In this document: one piece after another, positions 32,512 to 48,250 of the stretch | Layout of the letters: every line of letters begins with the position of its first letter | Numbering within the stretch: position 1 is the stretch's first letter | Source: Lucifuga dentata | Taxonomy: Eukaryota; Chordata; Actinopteri; Ophidiiformes; Bythitidae | Length of the DNA stretch: 64,000 nt | Direction: 5' to 3' | Assembly: GCA_014773175.1 (NCBI GenBank) | Contig: VXCM01001395.1 | Span: forward strand, 1 to 64,000 | Program-made: the position numbers and the translations under genes | Notes under the pieces: generated by a model | Seen by the model: the letters and a program-made list of their open reading frames with translations, nothing else | What the model was told of the DNA's origin: nothing | The model's database searches: none

Positions 32512-34868
32512 AACTCCACAAACCTTTTACAGTGTTTATCCATGATATCCATTAGAGAAACCATTGGCTACTGCCATGGCATCAGAAAACAATTAAAAAC
32601 AGAAACCTGATATTCTATGATGTTTCTTCCCTCCTTTGATTTATTCTTTGCTCATATTTCAATGAATACAGATACAAATGCAGTGCAGGCCTGTACGGAC
32701 TTTGTTACAGTGACTTCCTGTCTGTCCTCAGTCTGCACAGGCCTGTAACAGTGAGCCTGTTATAGCCAGAGGACACATCTGACCTTCACTGCACAGACGC
32801 TGAGCTCACAGCCTGCAGAGCTACAGCACACACAGCGAGGACCGTTTGTCCATTTACAATAACACCAACATTGTGTGTGTCCAGTAAGCATATTTTCGGC
32901 ATTTTGTTATGCAGCTTATTTTTACTGCATTCTTTGTGTATCGACATTCTGAACAACCCACAAGAATGAGGAATAATCATGAGGAATTTCATGAAGATAC
33001 TTTTTATCGCTCCTTCTGTCCTGCTCTTGTTAAGCACATTGCAGCTCTGACATGGTCTAACTTCTGTCTTTCCTCCTGTTTAAATTCTGAAGACTTAAGC
33101 ATTTGCACATTTCATTAGGCTATTGATTTTTTTTTTTTTTTTTTTTNTTTTTTTTTTTTTTTTTTTGTCAAGAGCTTGACCATGACCTTTGCATTTCCAG
33201 GCTATTTTAGTGGGCAGATTTGCTTGTTCCCAGTTTAAAATACAGAGCAGGACAGAAAAAAACCTGCTGATTCCAGTGAATTGGAGCTCTTTTAGAAGCT
33301 TCGCTTGTAGTACACTGCTTACCAGAAATCAATCCAGAAAGCTTAAAGTGGAATGGAAGTGAGTGGAGGCTGACACTGGTCTAAACTGGACGTCATTCAG
33401 TAAAAAGTTGAGTTTTAGACAATCTGAGTCTAAGCTCTACAAAGTGTTGCATTCATATTAGCTGTTACAGGGACTATACCAACAACTACAGTAACACTAG
33501 CCAATATATCACTGTAAATCTCCACTTACTGTAAGTCTCAGCTCTGCCTAAACCAAATGAATAGACACAGGCCAATTAACTAGATGCAATGACAATCCCT
33601 TTTCTCTCTCTGAGCATGCTTGTTTTTGTTGATGATGAAAACACATTGTTGCAGACATTTCACTGCTCAACTCTAGGTTTTGTATCCCACTGAGGCTTTT
33701 GTTATTTGTCTCTTTCATATGTAATTATCAAACAGAAAGGCTAGTGACTGCAAAAAACATCTATTATGACAAGAGATGGCACCATACGAGAGGGCATTGG
33801 TGTGGGATAAACAAAACAGACAGAAAGAGATGGAAAAAGTGAAAGAGAACCAATTTACAAATTTATTCCCTTACTATCTCAGAGGTATTGCAAGGCAATC
33901 TGCTCCAGTAACACAAATGAACTCCTAATTAAACAGCCTCAGACACTCCTCAGTTCCCCACACATTCTGAGGAAAGTGTTGCTTCTGTGTTCTTCCCTTC
34001 TCTGTGCCAAACTAACACTTACTACTCTCCTGTCAATTACGATGAGACTTCCATCTGTCTCCATGTCTGAGCCGTACAGTGTGCAACCACAAGAGAACAA
34101 TGCAGCATCTCTTTAAGGTTTTCCCCAATTAATAAAGCTCAGGGCTGTTATGCACCATGCAAAATGAAGGTACAACTGAACATTCTGTTGTGGAGTTTGA
34201 GGCGTTTGGAGCAGGATTTCTGGCACAATGCTTTCAAAATATTGTAGTGAGAAATTGGCTGTGATGGTAATAAAAATTCTGTATTGTTTCTGTACAAGAC
34301 TGAGATGGAAGAAAATAATTGGGGAAAGAATTGTTTGTCCATGTATAGCAAGCAAGCATCTGTCTAATGGATGTAGGTTTTTAAGCTGAGCCCTCATGAC
34401 TTAACTTAATGTACTGTTTGCTGGAAATGTACTCACATGGTAAATATGTAGTTTATTTGGTAGCAACACATGGTTGAGATGTGGATATTATGAATGTCAG
34501 AGTTCAGAAGAAGCAGATCAGATGAATGTTATTTTTATATTCTTTTTTGTGTTGGTTTATTTGGTTTTAAATGACCAGGTTTGTCAGAAGTAAAACATTT
34601 GGTGGCATTTTCTGTTTAACACTTGGATGTTAATATTTCCTACCCAGATCTGTAGTTTGATCCTCTTGTCATTCTTGTACACAGTTTTCACTTTGAAGTC
34701 GATGCCCACTGTGCTGACAAAGGCTGAAGTGAAGGCATCATCTGCGTAGCGGAACAGGAAAGATGTTTTGCCCACGCTGCTGTTACCAATGATTAGCAGC
34801 TTGAACATGTAGTCAAAGTTTTGGTCCCCTCCCTCTCCCTTCCCTTTCACATCCTGAGTGGCAGCCAT
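27194..34868 (-). CDS. rab3c: Ras-related protein Rab-3C
   Basis: Small GTPase of synaptic and secretory vesicles that regulates exocytosis. Minus-strand exons in order: 34868-34644, 31407-31289, 27662-27538, 27384-27194 (225, 119, 125, 191 nt). They join in phase to 219 residues. Seen: P-loop GNSSVGKTS (residues 28-36), switch [12 protein letters not shown], switch [22 protein letters not shown], base contacts NKCD (134-137) and ETSAK, and the geranylgeranylated C-terminus CNC. RAB3C is preferred over 3A/3B/3D by [10 protein letters not shown] (others FTPAF), by [19 protein letters not shown] and by location between pde4d and plk2. The ATG at 34868 sits directly behind a splice-acceptor-like CCTGCAG, so an upstream exon is expected. 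Confidence 0.95.
28470..28866 (+). mobile_element. hAT-like nonautonomous element
   Basis: Starts GGTTCTCACACTGTGGTATG then TGTACCACTGGTGGCAC and ends GTGGTGGTACTTGGTTG, AAAAAGTTTGTGACCGCTGG. These are the ends of a widespread hAT-derived repeat (consensus 'ggttctcaaactgtggta...gtggtact...aaaagtttgagaacc'). There is no transposase. Confidence 0.6.
29522..29535. promoter_or_regulatory. RFX X-box-like motif
   Basis: GTTGCCATGGAAAC fits the RFX consensus; intronic in rab3c. Confidence 0.35.
31010..31138 (+). repeat. 64-bp direct duplication flanking a single N
   Basis: 31010-31073 equals 31075-31138, separated only by the N at 31074. Same artefact pattern as at 11145 and 61661. Confidence 0.85.
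31408..34643 (-). other. rab3c: rab3c intron 1 (between coding exons)
   Basis: Contains three low-complexity blocks with N's (31661-31692, 31972-32006, 33127-33166), a TTTTC repeat near 32476-32510 and no recognised exon. Confidence 0.5.
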
Positions 34869-34909
34869 CTGCAGGATCAAAATGAGACTTCATGTGAATA
34901 TTTTCAGTG

Positions 34910-34911
<2 letters not shown>

Positions 34912-34955
<44 letters not shown>
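34912..34955 (+). repeat. (GA)n microsatellite near a rab3c splice acceptor
   Basis: About 22 GA units, which read as (CT)n on the rab3c strand some 45 bp upstream of the acceptor before the ATG. It extends the pyrimidine-rich region of that intron end. Confidence 0.9.
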
Positions 34956-34960
<5 letters not shown>

Positions 34961-35979
34961 TGACATGCTACAGAGCAGAGGTGACAGAAGGCTGTGTCAG
35001 GAAAACCAGCATGACCCTGAGCACCGACACAGCAGGAAGGTGTATTGAAGAGTATTTATGTATTCATATCTTAAAAGCAGAAAAAGAATGGAAGCATTTC
35101 AATCCAAAATGAGACATCTATGAAATGTAAAAGTGCCTCCAAATTTAGCAAAGTGATTCCAGACAAGAAGTTTAAAACTGTTATCACACTGAAGTTCAAT
35201 ATTGTCTATATGTATCATATTTGATGATATTTTTAGCTGTGCTTTTCACATACTGGGCAACAATTTCCAAAGTGTCACAATGACTCTTCATTTTCAGAGC
35301 AATACAATTTCTCAAATTATCTTCCATCTTAAATTGACTATGGCTCACTAATAACTACAAAATACAGAATAATAGAAGTACATTTTTCATCTAATAACCA
35401 CCTCTACTTCTGTGTCAACATTCAGAGACCAATGAGGACAAGAGTACAAGATGATAAAAGCAAGTCATCTTTGCTCCAAGGTGAATGTTTGGACAAAGCC
35501 ACAATGTTTACGTGCCAAACATGTACATTAAAGCTGTGCCTATAGCTCGTTGTGCAGTTATAAAAGATACCGGAGCTCCATCCTACACCTCCTGCCCTAC
35601 GTTTCTCCTCCTCCTTCCGCGTATGAAAACACCATCGAGCTGTATTTGCAAGGACACCGCTTTCGAAATATCTGTGCAATACTGCATGTACACATCATAA
35701 TAAAAATCCAGGTTCACATGTAGGTCCACCTACGTGTGAAATTACTCTATGTAGTTATTAGTTAAGCAGGCAGCATGACAGCTAATGGTGCACAAGCAAT
35801 TCTGTGCATGAGGTCATTCATTTCTACTGACGAAATTCTTCACATATTTATAAATAAATAAAATCCTATCAAAATGCGGTGTGGACAGTATGTGAACAAA
35901 CCTGCGTTGAAGGCCTCGGTTCTATCTGTGTGTCCCTGTTTAGCTGGATGCGGTTTTTATTTGTGTCTAACGCGGCTGA

Positions 35980-35982
<3 letters not shown>

Positions 35983-36046
<64 letters not shown>

Positions 36047-36087
36047 GGGGACAGCTCCCAGGTGCTGAAATCGGTCGGCCGCTCCAA

Positions 36088-36152
<65 letters not shown>
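35983..36152. repeat. (CT)n and (GA)n arms forming a long inverted repeat
   Basis: (CT)n at 35983-36043 and (GA)n at about 36088-36152, separated by about 45 bp, so the arms are complementary over about 60 bp and could form a hairpin, cruciform or triplex. Another (CT)n lies at 36485-36536. Confidence 0.9.
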
Positions 36153-36153
<1 letters not shown>

Positions 36154-36155
<2 letters not shown>

Positions 36156-36260
36156 ACGTCAAGGAGGTCATGAGGATGGGGCTTGTAGTTTTTCCAAGCC
36201 AGCAGCACAGAAAAGGAGGAAGAAGCAAAAGTACCTATTTGACTACATTTCCCAGCATGC
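36154..36260. promoter_or_regulatory. Candidate promoter: CRE plus ZNF143/SBS-type motif
   Basis: TGACGTCA at 36154-36161 abuts the (GA)n arm. GACTACATTTCCCAGCATGC at 36241-36260 is a close match to the ZNF143/THAP11 element ACTACAATTCCCAGCATGC, a motif found almost only in promoters. A partial inverted copy (CTTGTAGTTTTTCC) is near 36182. An alternative rab3c 5'UTR exon could end at the CAG|GTTTGT donor at 35902 on the minus strand. Which gene the motifs serve is unclear. Confidence 0.45.
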
Positions 36261-36478
36261 AGCGCAGCCAGCTGTCAACAGCTGGATGATTTAGAGCTTG
36301 AAGAGCATGAAAAAGCAGGAAAATAAACCTTTGTTGGTTGTGTTTTACAATAACCATCAGAAACTATCTCCACAGACGCTTTTTAAAAATTATTAGACTG
36401 TAATCAAATAGCAATAAAGCTGGAAGCTGTCTCACGTTTGACCATTATGTGACACTGTGAGACTGTTTATTCATATTT

Positions 36479-36535
<57 letters not shown>

Positions 36536-36579
36536 CCCATTCACAGCCTCAATACGCACCAACAGCAGCAGCATCTTAC

Positions 36580-36645
36580 CTTTCCATATAAGTCCATTTT
36601 GGCCTGAGTGCGTACTATGAGAATCACATGCAGTACAGTCCCAGC
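36580..36645 (-). CDS. rab3c: Probable rab3c first exon with in-frame upstream ATG
   Basis: On the minus strand ATG at 36597 gives MDLYGK and then a strong donor, AAG|GTAAGA, after 36580. Joined to the acceptor before 34868 it stays in frame with MAATQD, which would make a 225-residue protein. Human RAB3C has a similar short extension before the ATG shared by other RAB3 proteins, as I recall. A TATA-like ATAAAAATA lies about 75 bp upstream (near 36667-36676) and a GC box at about 36722. The 5' limit is a guess. Confidence 0.45.
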
Positions 36646-36784
36646 TGAGTGGGTGGCAAGTACTCATTTATTTTTATGAGGAAGCAAATATAATGGCCTC
36701 TCCTCTTGCGTCACTGCGGTCCCCCGCCCAGATAACCAGCTCCGCTCCACAGAACAGGCGGCTGAGCAAATACGCACGGTGCCA

Positions 36785-37291
36785 TGAGTGCTGATGAATA
36801 TTGTGATGGGCCTTTCAATGAGGGCGCATGCACAGTGGAGCCTGGAGGAACTGTTGAATGGAAAGCTTTTCTATGATAACAACATTGCTTCTTTTTCCCT
36901 CAGGAGCCTGCGTTCCTTTATATATATATATATATATATACTTTTTGTGGATTTTTTGTGTGTTACAAAAAAAAAAGTATATATTTATATATTATATATT
37001 TGTCTTTTTTCAACACATTCATTTTGTATTTGTTTACTACACTGTCGTTGCCCCAAATGCTTGTATCGTTTTAGCGCAGGAACAGTATAAGTAAGACTGG
37101 AAGTACCTTCATTCCAGTCCAGTTTTGAAGTTCAAGCTCTTTAGTTGAGTATTTACATGTGTGCTTGTGTCACTCAACTATATTTCAGAAAGAAATTTTC
37201 AGCCACATATATTTGACTGCAACATTATTTGTTTGACAGACATATAGGCTATGTCTGTAACATTATAGATTCAGATTTTACATTATGAACT

Positions 37292-37331
<40 letters not shown>

Positions 37332-37540
37332 TTTTTTCTGCAACTGAAGCCCCCAACAGCGAATATCAATTCCATATTATTCACTAGACACTGTAACTTG
37401 AATTTGGACTTGCTTGATGAGTATTTTATTAGTATTTTTCCACTACGCCTTATCCTTTAATTAATTCAAAGCTGCTACGAACCCAAAATCTTGATATTAT
37501 CCACAATAGTTCTGAGCATTTTTCCCTCATCCTGCGCACC
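36785..37540. other. Intergenic, low complexity
   Basis: Holds (TA)n at about 36919-36940, an AT-rich stretch to 37000, and (TTTC)n at 37291-37332. No gene seen. Confidence 0.6.
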
Positions 37541-37546
37541 TGACAT

Positions 37547-37832
37547 TGCGCATGCGTGCATGCGTTCATGCGCGCAGTTGTTTAAAGCCCAAACTCCAAT
37601 TAATCATCTCCCACTTGAAGCGGCGGCAGAGCTTCAGACACAGCACGTATTAATTAAGTGCGCATGCTATATGTGGGTTGTTCCTCCCTGCGTTTGGTTG
37701 TCAGGCACTGTCAGTTTCCTCTTGCAGGCATTTGATAGGGTCAGTATCAAGTTATAGGCGGGATAAAATGCTGACTGGATGCCTGTTGACTGGAGGAAGT
37801 GTGACTGCGCAGTGGAGCAGGGGGCAGATAAG
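37547..37832 (+). promoter_or_regulatory. Candidate promoter and 5'UTR exon of the FAM173-family gene
   Basis: TGCGCATGCG at 37547-37556 is a near-ideal NRF1 site, in a GC-alternating stretch. A donor GATAAG|GTACGT lies at 37832/37833, and the coding exon at 38618 is preceded by a good acceptor (TTTTCTCCATATCAG, ending at 38607). Together they suggest a noncoding first exon ending at 37832. NRF1 commonly drives nuclear genes for mitochondrial proteins, which fits the product. Inferred only. Confidence 0.4.
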
Positions 37833-38617
37833 GTACGTAGCCTGTTGTTATCTCCGTGTTTGTGATCTAGTAACATTATATTAACTCTCAAACTAAATTT
37901 TCAGCTGGAGGTAAATTACCCATTTGCTTATTTCCTCTTGAGAAAATAAATAGTGAATTCTAGTATTCACTAATCGCTCAGAATACGCAGAAGCACACTT
38001 GTTAGCATTGTTTATGTAGCTTTGCGCTGACATATAATGGAACTGTTCCTCTTTATGTTAATACAGCCGAAATTATTTGGCCGTTTCATAAACCGAGCTG
38101 AAATTCACGTTTGTTTCTGTCTGTAGACAAAACTTTTCTAGAAGGTCTCGGCATGAAAAAGGCCACAGTGGCGTCATCTGCTGTTAGGAAATATGCACTG
38201 TGACCTTTTTCCCTGGAAGCTCTCAGTCATTATGTAATGATTAACTAAACTGACAGAAATCAAATGACTGAATGGAGCCTTATGCGAACTTAATTTAATA
38301 CTGATGTTATCTCCAAAATGCCAACTTTTTTAGGAACACTTTACTTCCTTTCTTCTGTCTTTCTGTCCCTCATTCCCTATTTCTATCTTTGCTTTTATTT
38401 TTATCCCTCTTTCTTTCTTTCTTTCTTTCTTTGGTAAAATTGAGACTTTTACTATACTTAAGTAAAATTTTGAAAGCAGATTATGGTATTGCTGCTTTTA
38501 CTATTTAAGTACTTCCATGAGTTCTAAGACAACCTTTCGTTACAGATTATTAACATTTTACAGGCTGTAGTATTATCTGCCCTCACATATCCTTTTCTCC
38601 ATATCAGACATTTTACC

Positions 38618-40519
38618 ATGGAGGACTCGATTGAGATGATTCTGCAGGATGTCGACAGGGTCCTTCCTAAAAGCAGAGACCATCCCATCCTGTCAGCGTG
38701 CACGGGCGCTCTGCTCACAGGCCTGTATGGAATATGGACACTCTTTGCCATGCCTGGCTTTCGCAAAATTCCTTGTAGCCTTAAGGTACTTAAAAATTTA
38801 ATTTTCCCACTTTTTTAATCTAACTGCTTTGCTCAGCTTTCATGCCTTTAAATACAAAATGCTGCATGGTGTGAAATCAAAGAAAAATATACAGAGTCTG
38901 AACATAACTTGCACACTAATATTCATTTGCTTGTTTTGGAGCTTAGTGCTCCGTGCTAGCAACAAATGTGGGCAAAGAAGAATTTGGTAAGTCTATAATA
39001 ATGCTTGTACCAACAGGACGTTGTTATATTCAGCGCTACATTAATATGAAGTGCATTCAGAAGAGAGATCCATTATTGCAAGATAATGGATTGTGCACTA
39101 TTTTTATTCATTGTCAGTAGAAGATGGACAAGACAACCTCATGCTCAAGAGTAAATGATCATCAGTTAGGTAATAACAAAACCATATTTGTTGTTGTATG
39201 GAGGATTTTTATGAAAAGAAGCAAAGTTTTAAATCCATTGTTAACACATATCTAATTGCTTGTCTGCTCATGCTGGATCCCTAATCTTATGAAGCTGATA
39301 TGTTTATCCTATATATCCTATCCATAATACATGTGTTGTGCTAAACAAGTTCCAAAAACTGTAATTTTCTGTTGCTGGATGATGATGAATCAATGTTTGA
39401 ACTGTTTAGAGAGCGTGCTTAGTATTCACAAATATTAGACTTTGTTTTTCTAATAACTTGTGAATTTTATTTTAGGCTGGATTTCCCTCTTACAGTCCTT
39501 ATCCTTCCTTTTCATGTTCAAGCTCTGAATTAACCATCTTTGTTAGAAGACGGTGATGGTAACTGTTAATGTACTACTGATAACAGACTTTGATTGAGTT
39601 CTTCCTGTGCTCCAGGTTCCATATTTGCCCTCCAGTAAAGAGCAGACACTGAACACTATGAAGTTGTTGGAGGGTCGGACTGGTCGATTAGCAGATCTGG
39701 GCTCAGGAGATGGAAGACTGGTTTGTGGTCTGCATTTTATTTGTTTGTGTCCAGGTGGAAATTGGAGTGCTGGCTTACTGCATAACTATGTGTGTCATAT
39801 TTTTAAGTCTTGGCTGGAGTGTAAAAGAGAGTGAGTTCAGAGAGTTTTGTGTGCTCTAGCAGTTTCACACAGTTGTATTTTACATGGCCAGATTTGATTT
39901 CCCAGGTGTTTGCAGCCTCTTCTGCTGGTTTCCAGTGCACAGGGTTTGAGATCAACTCCATTTTACTGGCATATTCTAAAAGCAAAGCATATTGGACTGG
40001 AGTTCCTTCCAGCCAGGCAGTCTTTGTTAAAAAAGACTTCTGGAAGGTATGGCTTTAATAGAAATGATATCTCTCCTTAATCCATCCATTTGTTTGACCA
40101 TTTTTGCAATTTTCTTTTTCTTAGACTGATTTATCAACATACAACAATGTGACAGCTTTCCTTGCTCCAGGAGTGGTGAGTTTTTCCTCCCATAGATTTG
40201 TTGTTTTCTTTTCTGCACATCTTTTGCTGCTGTACAAGTTATACAGGAATGAATTGAACCTCTTTCCTACCTGTTTTCTTTGCATTTGATTGGTTGGAGA
40301 GTGATGCTAACTTCTCTGATTGGTCGGCAGATGGAGGCGCTGAGAGAGAAGCTGCTGAAGGAGCTTCCTGATGACGCCCGTGTTATTGCCTGTCGTTTTC
40401 CTTTCCCCCACTGGCCACATCATTCATCTGCAGGCTCTGGTCTGGACCAGACGTGGGCTTATGACATCAGCACAGTACGCACAAGCCTGCAAAATGTACA
40501 GAGCGCAATGTCAGCATAA
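38618..40519 (+). CDS. FAM173-family mitochondrial protein-lysine methyltransferase (ANTKMT/ATPSCKMT type)
   Basis: Exons 38618-38785, 39616-39720, 39906-40046, 40125-40175, 40331-40519 (168, 105, 141, 51, 189 nt, all phase 0) encode 217 residues. A hydrophobic segment at residues 26-45 (LSACTGALLTGLYGIWTLFA) would serve as membrane anchor or mitochondrial targeting. LADLGSGDGRL (81-91) is the S-adenosylmethionine-binding motif I. CTGFEINSILLAYSK, KDFWK and ARVIACRFPFPHW are family landmarks. Known members trimethylate a lysine of the adenine nucleotide translocase (ANTKMT) or of ATP synthase subunit c (ATPSCKMT). The PGFRKIP...VPYLPSS and NVTAFLAPGV segments look closer to ANTKMT, while VIACRFPFPHW also fits ATPSCKMT, so I do not choose. 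All splice sites are GT..AG. Confidence 0.88.
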
Positions 40520-40944
40520 GTCTCAGTCTGTGAGGTAATTATTCCCAAACTCTGTCATCCTCACCATCTGAACAAAATTGTAACCTGGAAAAGCCTCTGC
40601 ACTACACTTTTCTGAGCACGTAGCCATTGGTCTATTGGAGAATTTCAGTAAATTATCACACATATGCTTTTGAAAGTTGCCTTTAAACACTACAAGGATG
40701 ACAGAGACTCTTTGACTAAACAATAAGTCACAATGAACTCGACATTTCTTAGCACCTGGAGCATTTACACAAATTCTGAGTACCCCTGGTGCAACATGAC
40801 TGACAATCTTACCATACCCATAATCCACTGCTGCATTATTAGAATACAGCTGTGTCTGTCACTGCAACAACAAGCAGGTCTGTCACTGTAGCTTATTCAT
40901 TATTTAAAAAATACTTCCATATCGAAACTTATCAATATAGTACT

Positions 40945-41317
40945 TACAGTGGCTTCAAAAGTCTGAGACCACATTGAAAATCTGGGATGTTTTCCATGTA
41001 AATCTGGAAATAATCAGAAAGTCTGACATCACAAGAAGCTCTTCGACCAAATCATGCTGGGATAACTTGGGTCATCAGGTTTTGCACAAACTTGTAGAGT
41101 CCATGCCAGCTCGAGTGCATGCTGTTATTAAAGTAAAAGGGGGGCATACCAAATATTAAAATACTGAAATTCATCTAAATTTTTCAAAGATTCAACTTTT
41201 CACGCAAACTGTTAAGATGATGTTATCACTTGTAATGAAAAATCTTGTTTTAAATTTAAAAAGAATGCAGAATAGAAGCATTTTCACAGTGGTCTCAGAC
41301 TTTTGGACCTCACTGTA
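40945..41317 (+). mobile_element. Deleted Tc1/mariner element (~370 bp)
   Basis: The left end CAGTGGCTTCAAAAGTCTGA and the reverse complement of the right end (GGTCTCAGACTTTTGGACCT, CACTG) are inverted repeats flanked by TA. The only coding trace is the C-terminal transposase piece LVESMPARVHAVIKVKGGHT at 41090-41159. An internal deletion derivative; a different family from the 15.4-kb copy. Confidence 0.85.
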
Positions 41318-41404
41318 TATACTGTATTTACATAAGCAAAATTTATAAATAATAGACAAACAAATATCTGTTGTTATGCTATATTCACTCCATCATTGAA
41401 ATAG

Positions 41405-41462
41405 AAAATTACTAGATATGTAAAGTATCTATAAACTAAAATTACTAGATATGTAAAGTATC
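41405..41462 (+). repeat. Two-copy tandem repeat, period about 33 bp
   Basis: AAAATTACTAGATATGTAAA followed by GTAT occurs twice, 34 bp apart or nearly so. No function evident. Confidence 0.7.
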
Positions 41463-42586
41463 AACAAGTTCCAAACTGTGAAATAAAGACAATTTTGTCA
41501 TTGCACTTGAATTTCTTTTAAACATGTCTGCTACAAAACCCTCTGGGTTGAACTTAAATTGACACTGATTAAATGATGAGTTTGCTGAATGTATGCGTTT
41601 CCTTAGGACTCTTGCTTCATTGCCGTTTTTGTAGAGATTATCAAGTGTTTAGTAAAGAAAAGTGGAGCATGTAAGCCTTCAACTGCCCTGAAAGCATGAT
41701 TGGGTGAACAATTCCTTATCTTGAAATTTGGGGATTTTTATGATTTCACTTCTGTTTTTTCATGATTTCCTTACAAACTCCTCAAAATTGGAGATAAAAG
41801 TTTGTTGAATTCTAAGCCCCAATATGTCCTATTTTTTATTACCTCTATCTACCCTTGCCCATGTACTTCCTCACACACAGCTATTCTACATTGTCATTGA
41901 CCAATATTGCAGTAATGCAGAAAGGCCTGTTACAAAAACTTTACTGAGTATATATATTTACAATTTTGCAGAGTAGCCACCTTAAATCTGGAACATGAAC
42001 TGATCTTTCTGGATTTTGTTCAGCACACTTACTGTATCCAGATAAAAGCAAACCTGCTCTTGGACTGCACGGCACTATAGCAGGAACCTAAAGTGTCCAC
42101 TCGATGGCGCTAGTGCTCCAATCTGAGATTTCTCTCAAAAACACAAGTTCAAAGGCGTGAGCCTGAACAGAATACAGACTGATTATCCTCTGCATGGTGG
42201 ATTCGACTACACGTATCAGACTTCTTACACTGTCAATGATTCTGTACCCCCCAAAAATAAAATGTGTATTCACCTACCACAATCATTTAATTTCATGAAC
42301 CAAGGGATAAACTATAGAGAGAGGAGCTTACTTTAACATTATATGTTAATTGAGGGTCACCATAAAGAAACATGATCATTGATTCATTTGCCTTGTTGCA
42401 ATTAATGTCTGACGACGGCGGTGACGAAGGAAATAAGTTGCATTCAATTCAGTCCAATTTTTAATGATCTATATATTATATCAGAAGGCACATAATCCAT
42501 ACATTTCTTTATAAGGCTGTCTCTTTGGACGCGTTGACTGCAATCACCACGAACAGGCGAGTTATCGAGAAGTGGCAGACCTCGTG

Positions 42587-42647
42587 TGACGTCATAGAGA
42601 GGGCGGCAGACAGCAGGGCAGGGTGGGGTGGGTGCCAGAGTATAAAG
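42587..42647 (+). promoter_or_regulatory. plk2: plk2 core promoter: CRE and TATA box
   Basis: TGACGTCA at 42587-42594 and TATAAAGG at 42641-42648, with a G-rich (SP1-like) stretch between. A start site near 42670 would leave a 5'UTR of only about 30 bp before the ATG at 42702. A CRE with a close TATA box is typical of immediate-early genes, which fits the serum- and activity-induced PLK2. About 480 bp upstream, CCACTCGATGGCGC (42097-42110) resembles a CTCF core. Confidence 0.75.
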
Positions 42648-42701
42648 GCGCACAGATAGACCCAAGACTGTATTTAGAGTGCGGGACTAGAAGCGACTTC
42701 C

Positions 42702-47442
<4,741 letters not shown>

Positions 47443-48250
47443 ACTCACAACCATCTGTGGGGGACAGTGTTATATAGACAAACACACACATTGTGTTACT
47501 GCAGTGCTGTGGTGGAGCCAGGAATTGGACAGAGAGCTTTTGTGGACAGACCTTTGCAGAGCAGTGACTAAATTAACATTCCTTCACTGTTGCACCTTCA
47601 TGACTCAGCAGAAATGCAGCTGAAAAAATTAATATGGACAGACTCTGAGGAGGAGGAAGATGAAATGTAGCACAATGACAGCAGACAGAAAAGGGCTGAT
47701 ATGTATGTCGACTGCGGGAGGAGAGAAAGAAACGAGCGTGGTGGAACGAGTATGTTGGTACGAATGTGAACTCCAGATGTTTGGGACAATGAGGGATGCT
47801 TGGAAGTAAAGATGAATGCTGGGCTGGCACCAGCTGACATGTATAATGTTGGTGTTGTTTGTAGAGGTTAATCCATAAATGGCTCTGAAATCTAATTAGG
47901 GCTCATTTTTGGAATATTGTAAATGATGTAAACTTAATGCCATAGCCTGCTCTGCAGTGCAGAGAAATGGGTTGCTTATGTGTGTAGAAGGGACAGGGTG
48001 GGATTTTTTCTTTTTTTTTGGGGGGGGGATCTCACATTTATTTTAAAAACTGTGATTTGTTCTCTTTGCTGATAAATGGACACAGCACACTGAACTGGGA
48101 GAGAATTACATTAAAAATACAGTGCTAGAGATCATGTAAGGGTCACTTAAGAGCCATTATCACCTTAGTGGAAAATGTCCTAAATAACTTATTGTGTAAA
48201 AAGTGCAGTATTTATTTATTTAATAATAAAGAGAATTTTCTTTTAAAAAA
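47443..48250 (+). other. plk2: plk2 3'UTR with AU-rich element and poly(A) signal
   Basis: ATTTATTTATTTA at 48210-48222 is the canonical 13-base ARE of three overlapping AUUUA units. AATAAA follows at 48225-48230, giving cleavage near 48.25 kb and a 3'UTR of about 0.8 kb. Such elements destabilise immediate-early mRNAs. Confidence 0.7.

Larger units (their letters stand above)
40520..41505 (+). other. Probable 3'UTR of the methyltransferase gene
   Basis: The first convincing AATAAA after the stop is at 41482-41487. If used, the 3'UTR is about 1 kb and contains the Tc1-derived element at 40947. Confidence 0.4.

Noticed and set aside
35869..36289. Frames of repeating Ser-Leu and Arg-Glu
   Set aside because: Translations of CT/GA microsatellites, open in every frame by repeat periodicity.
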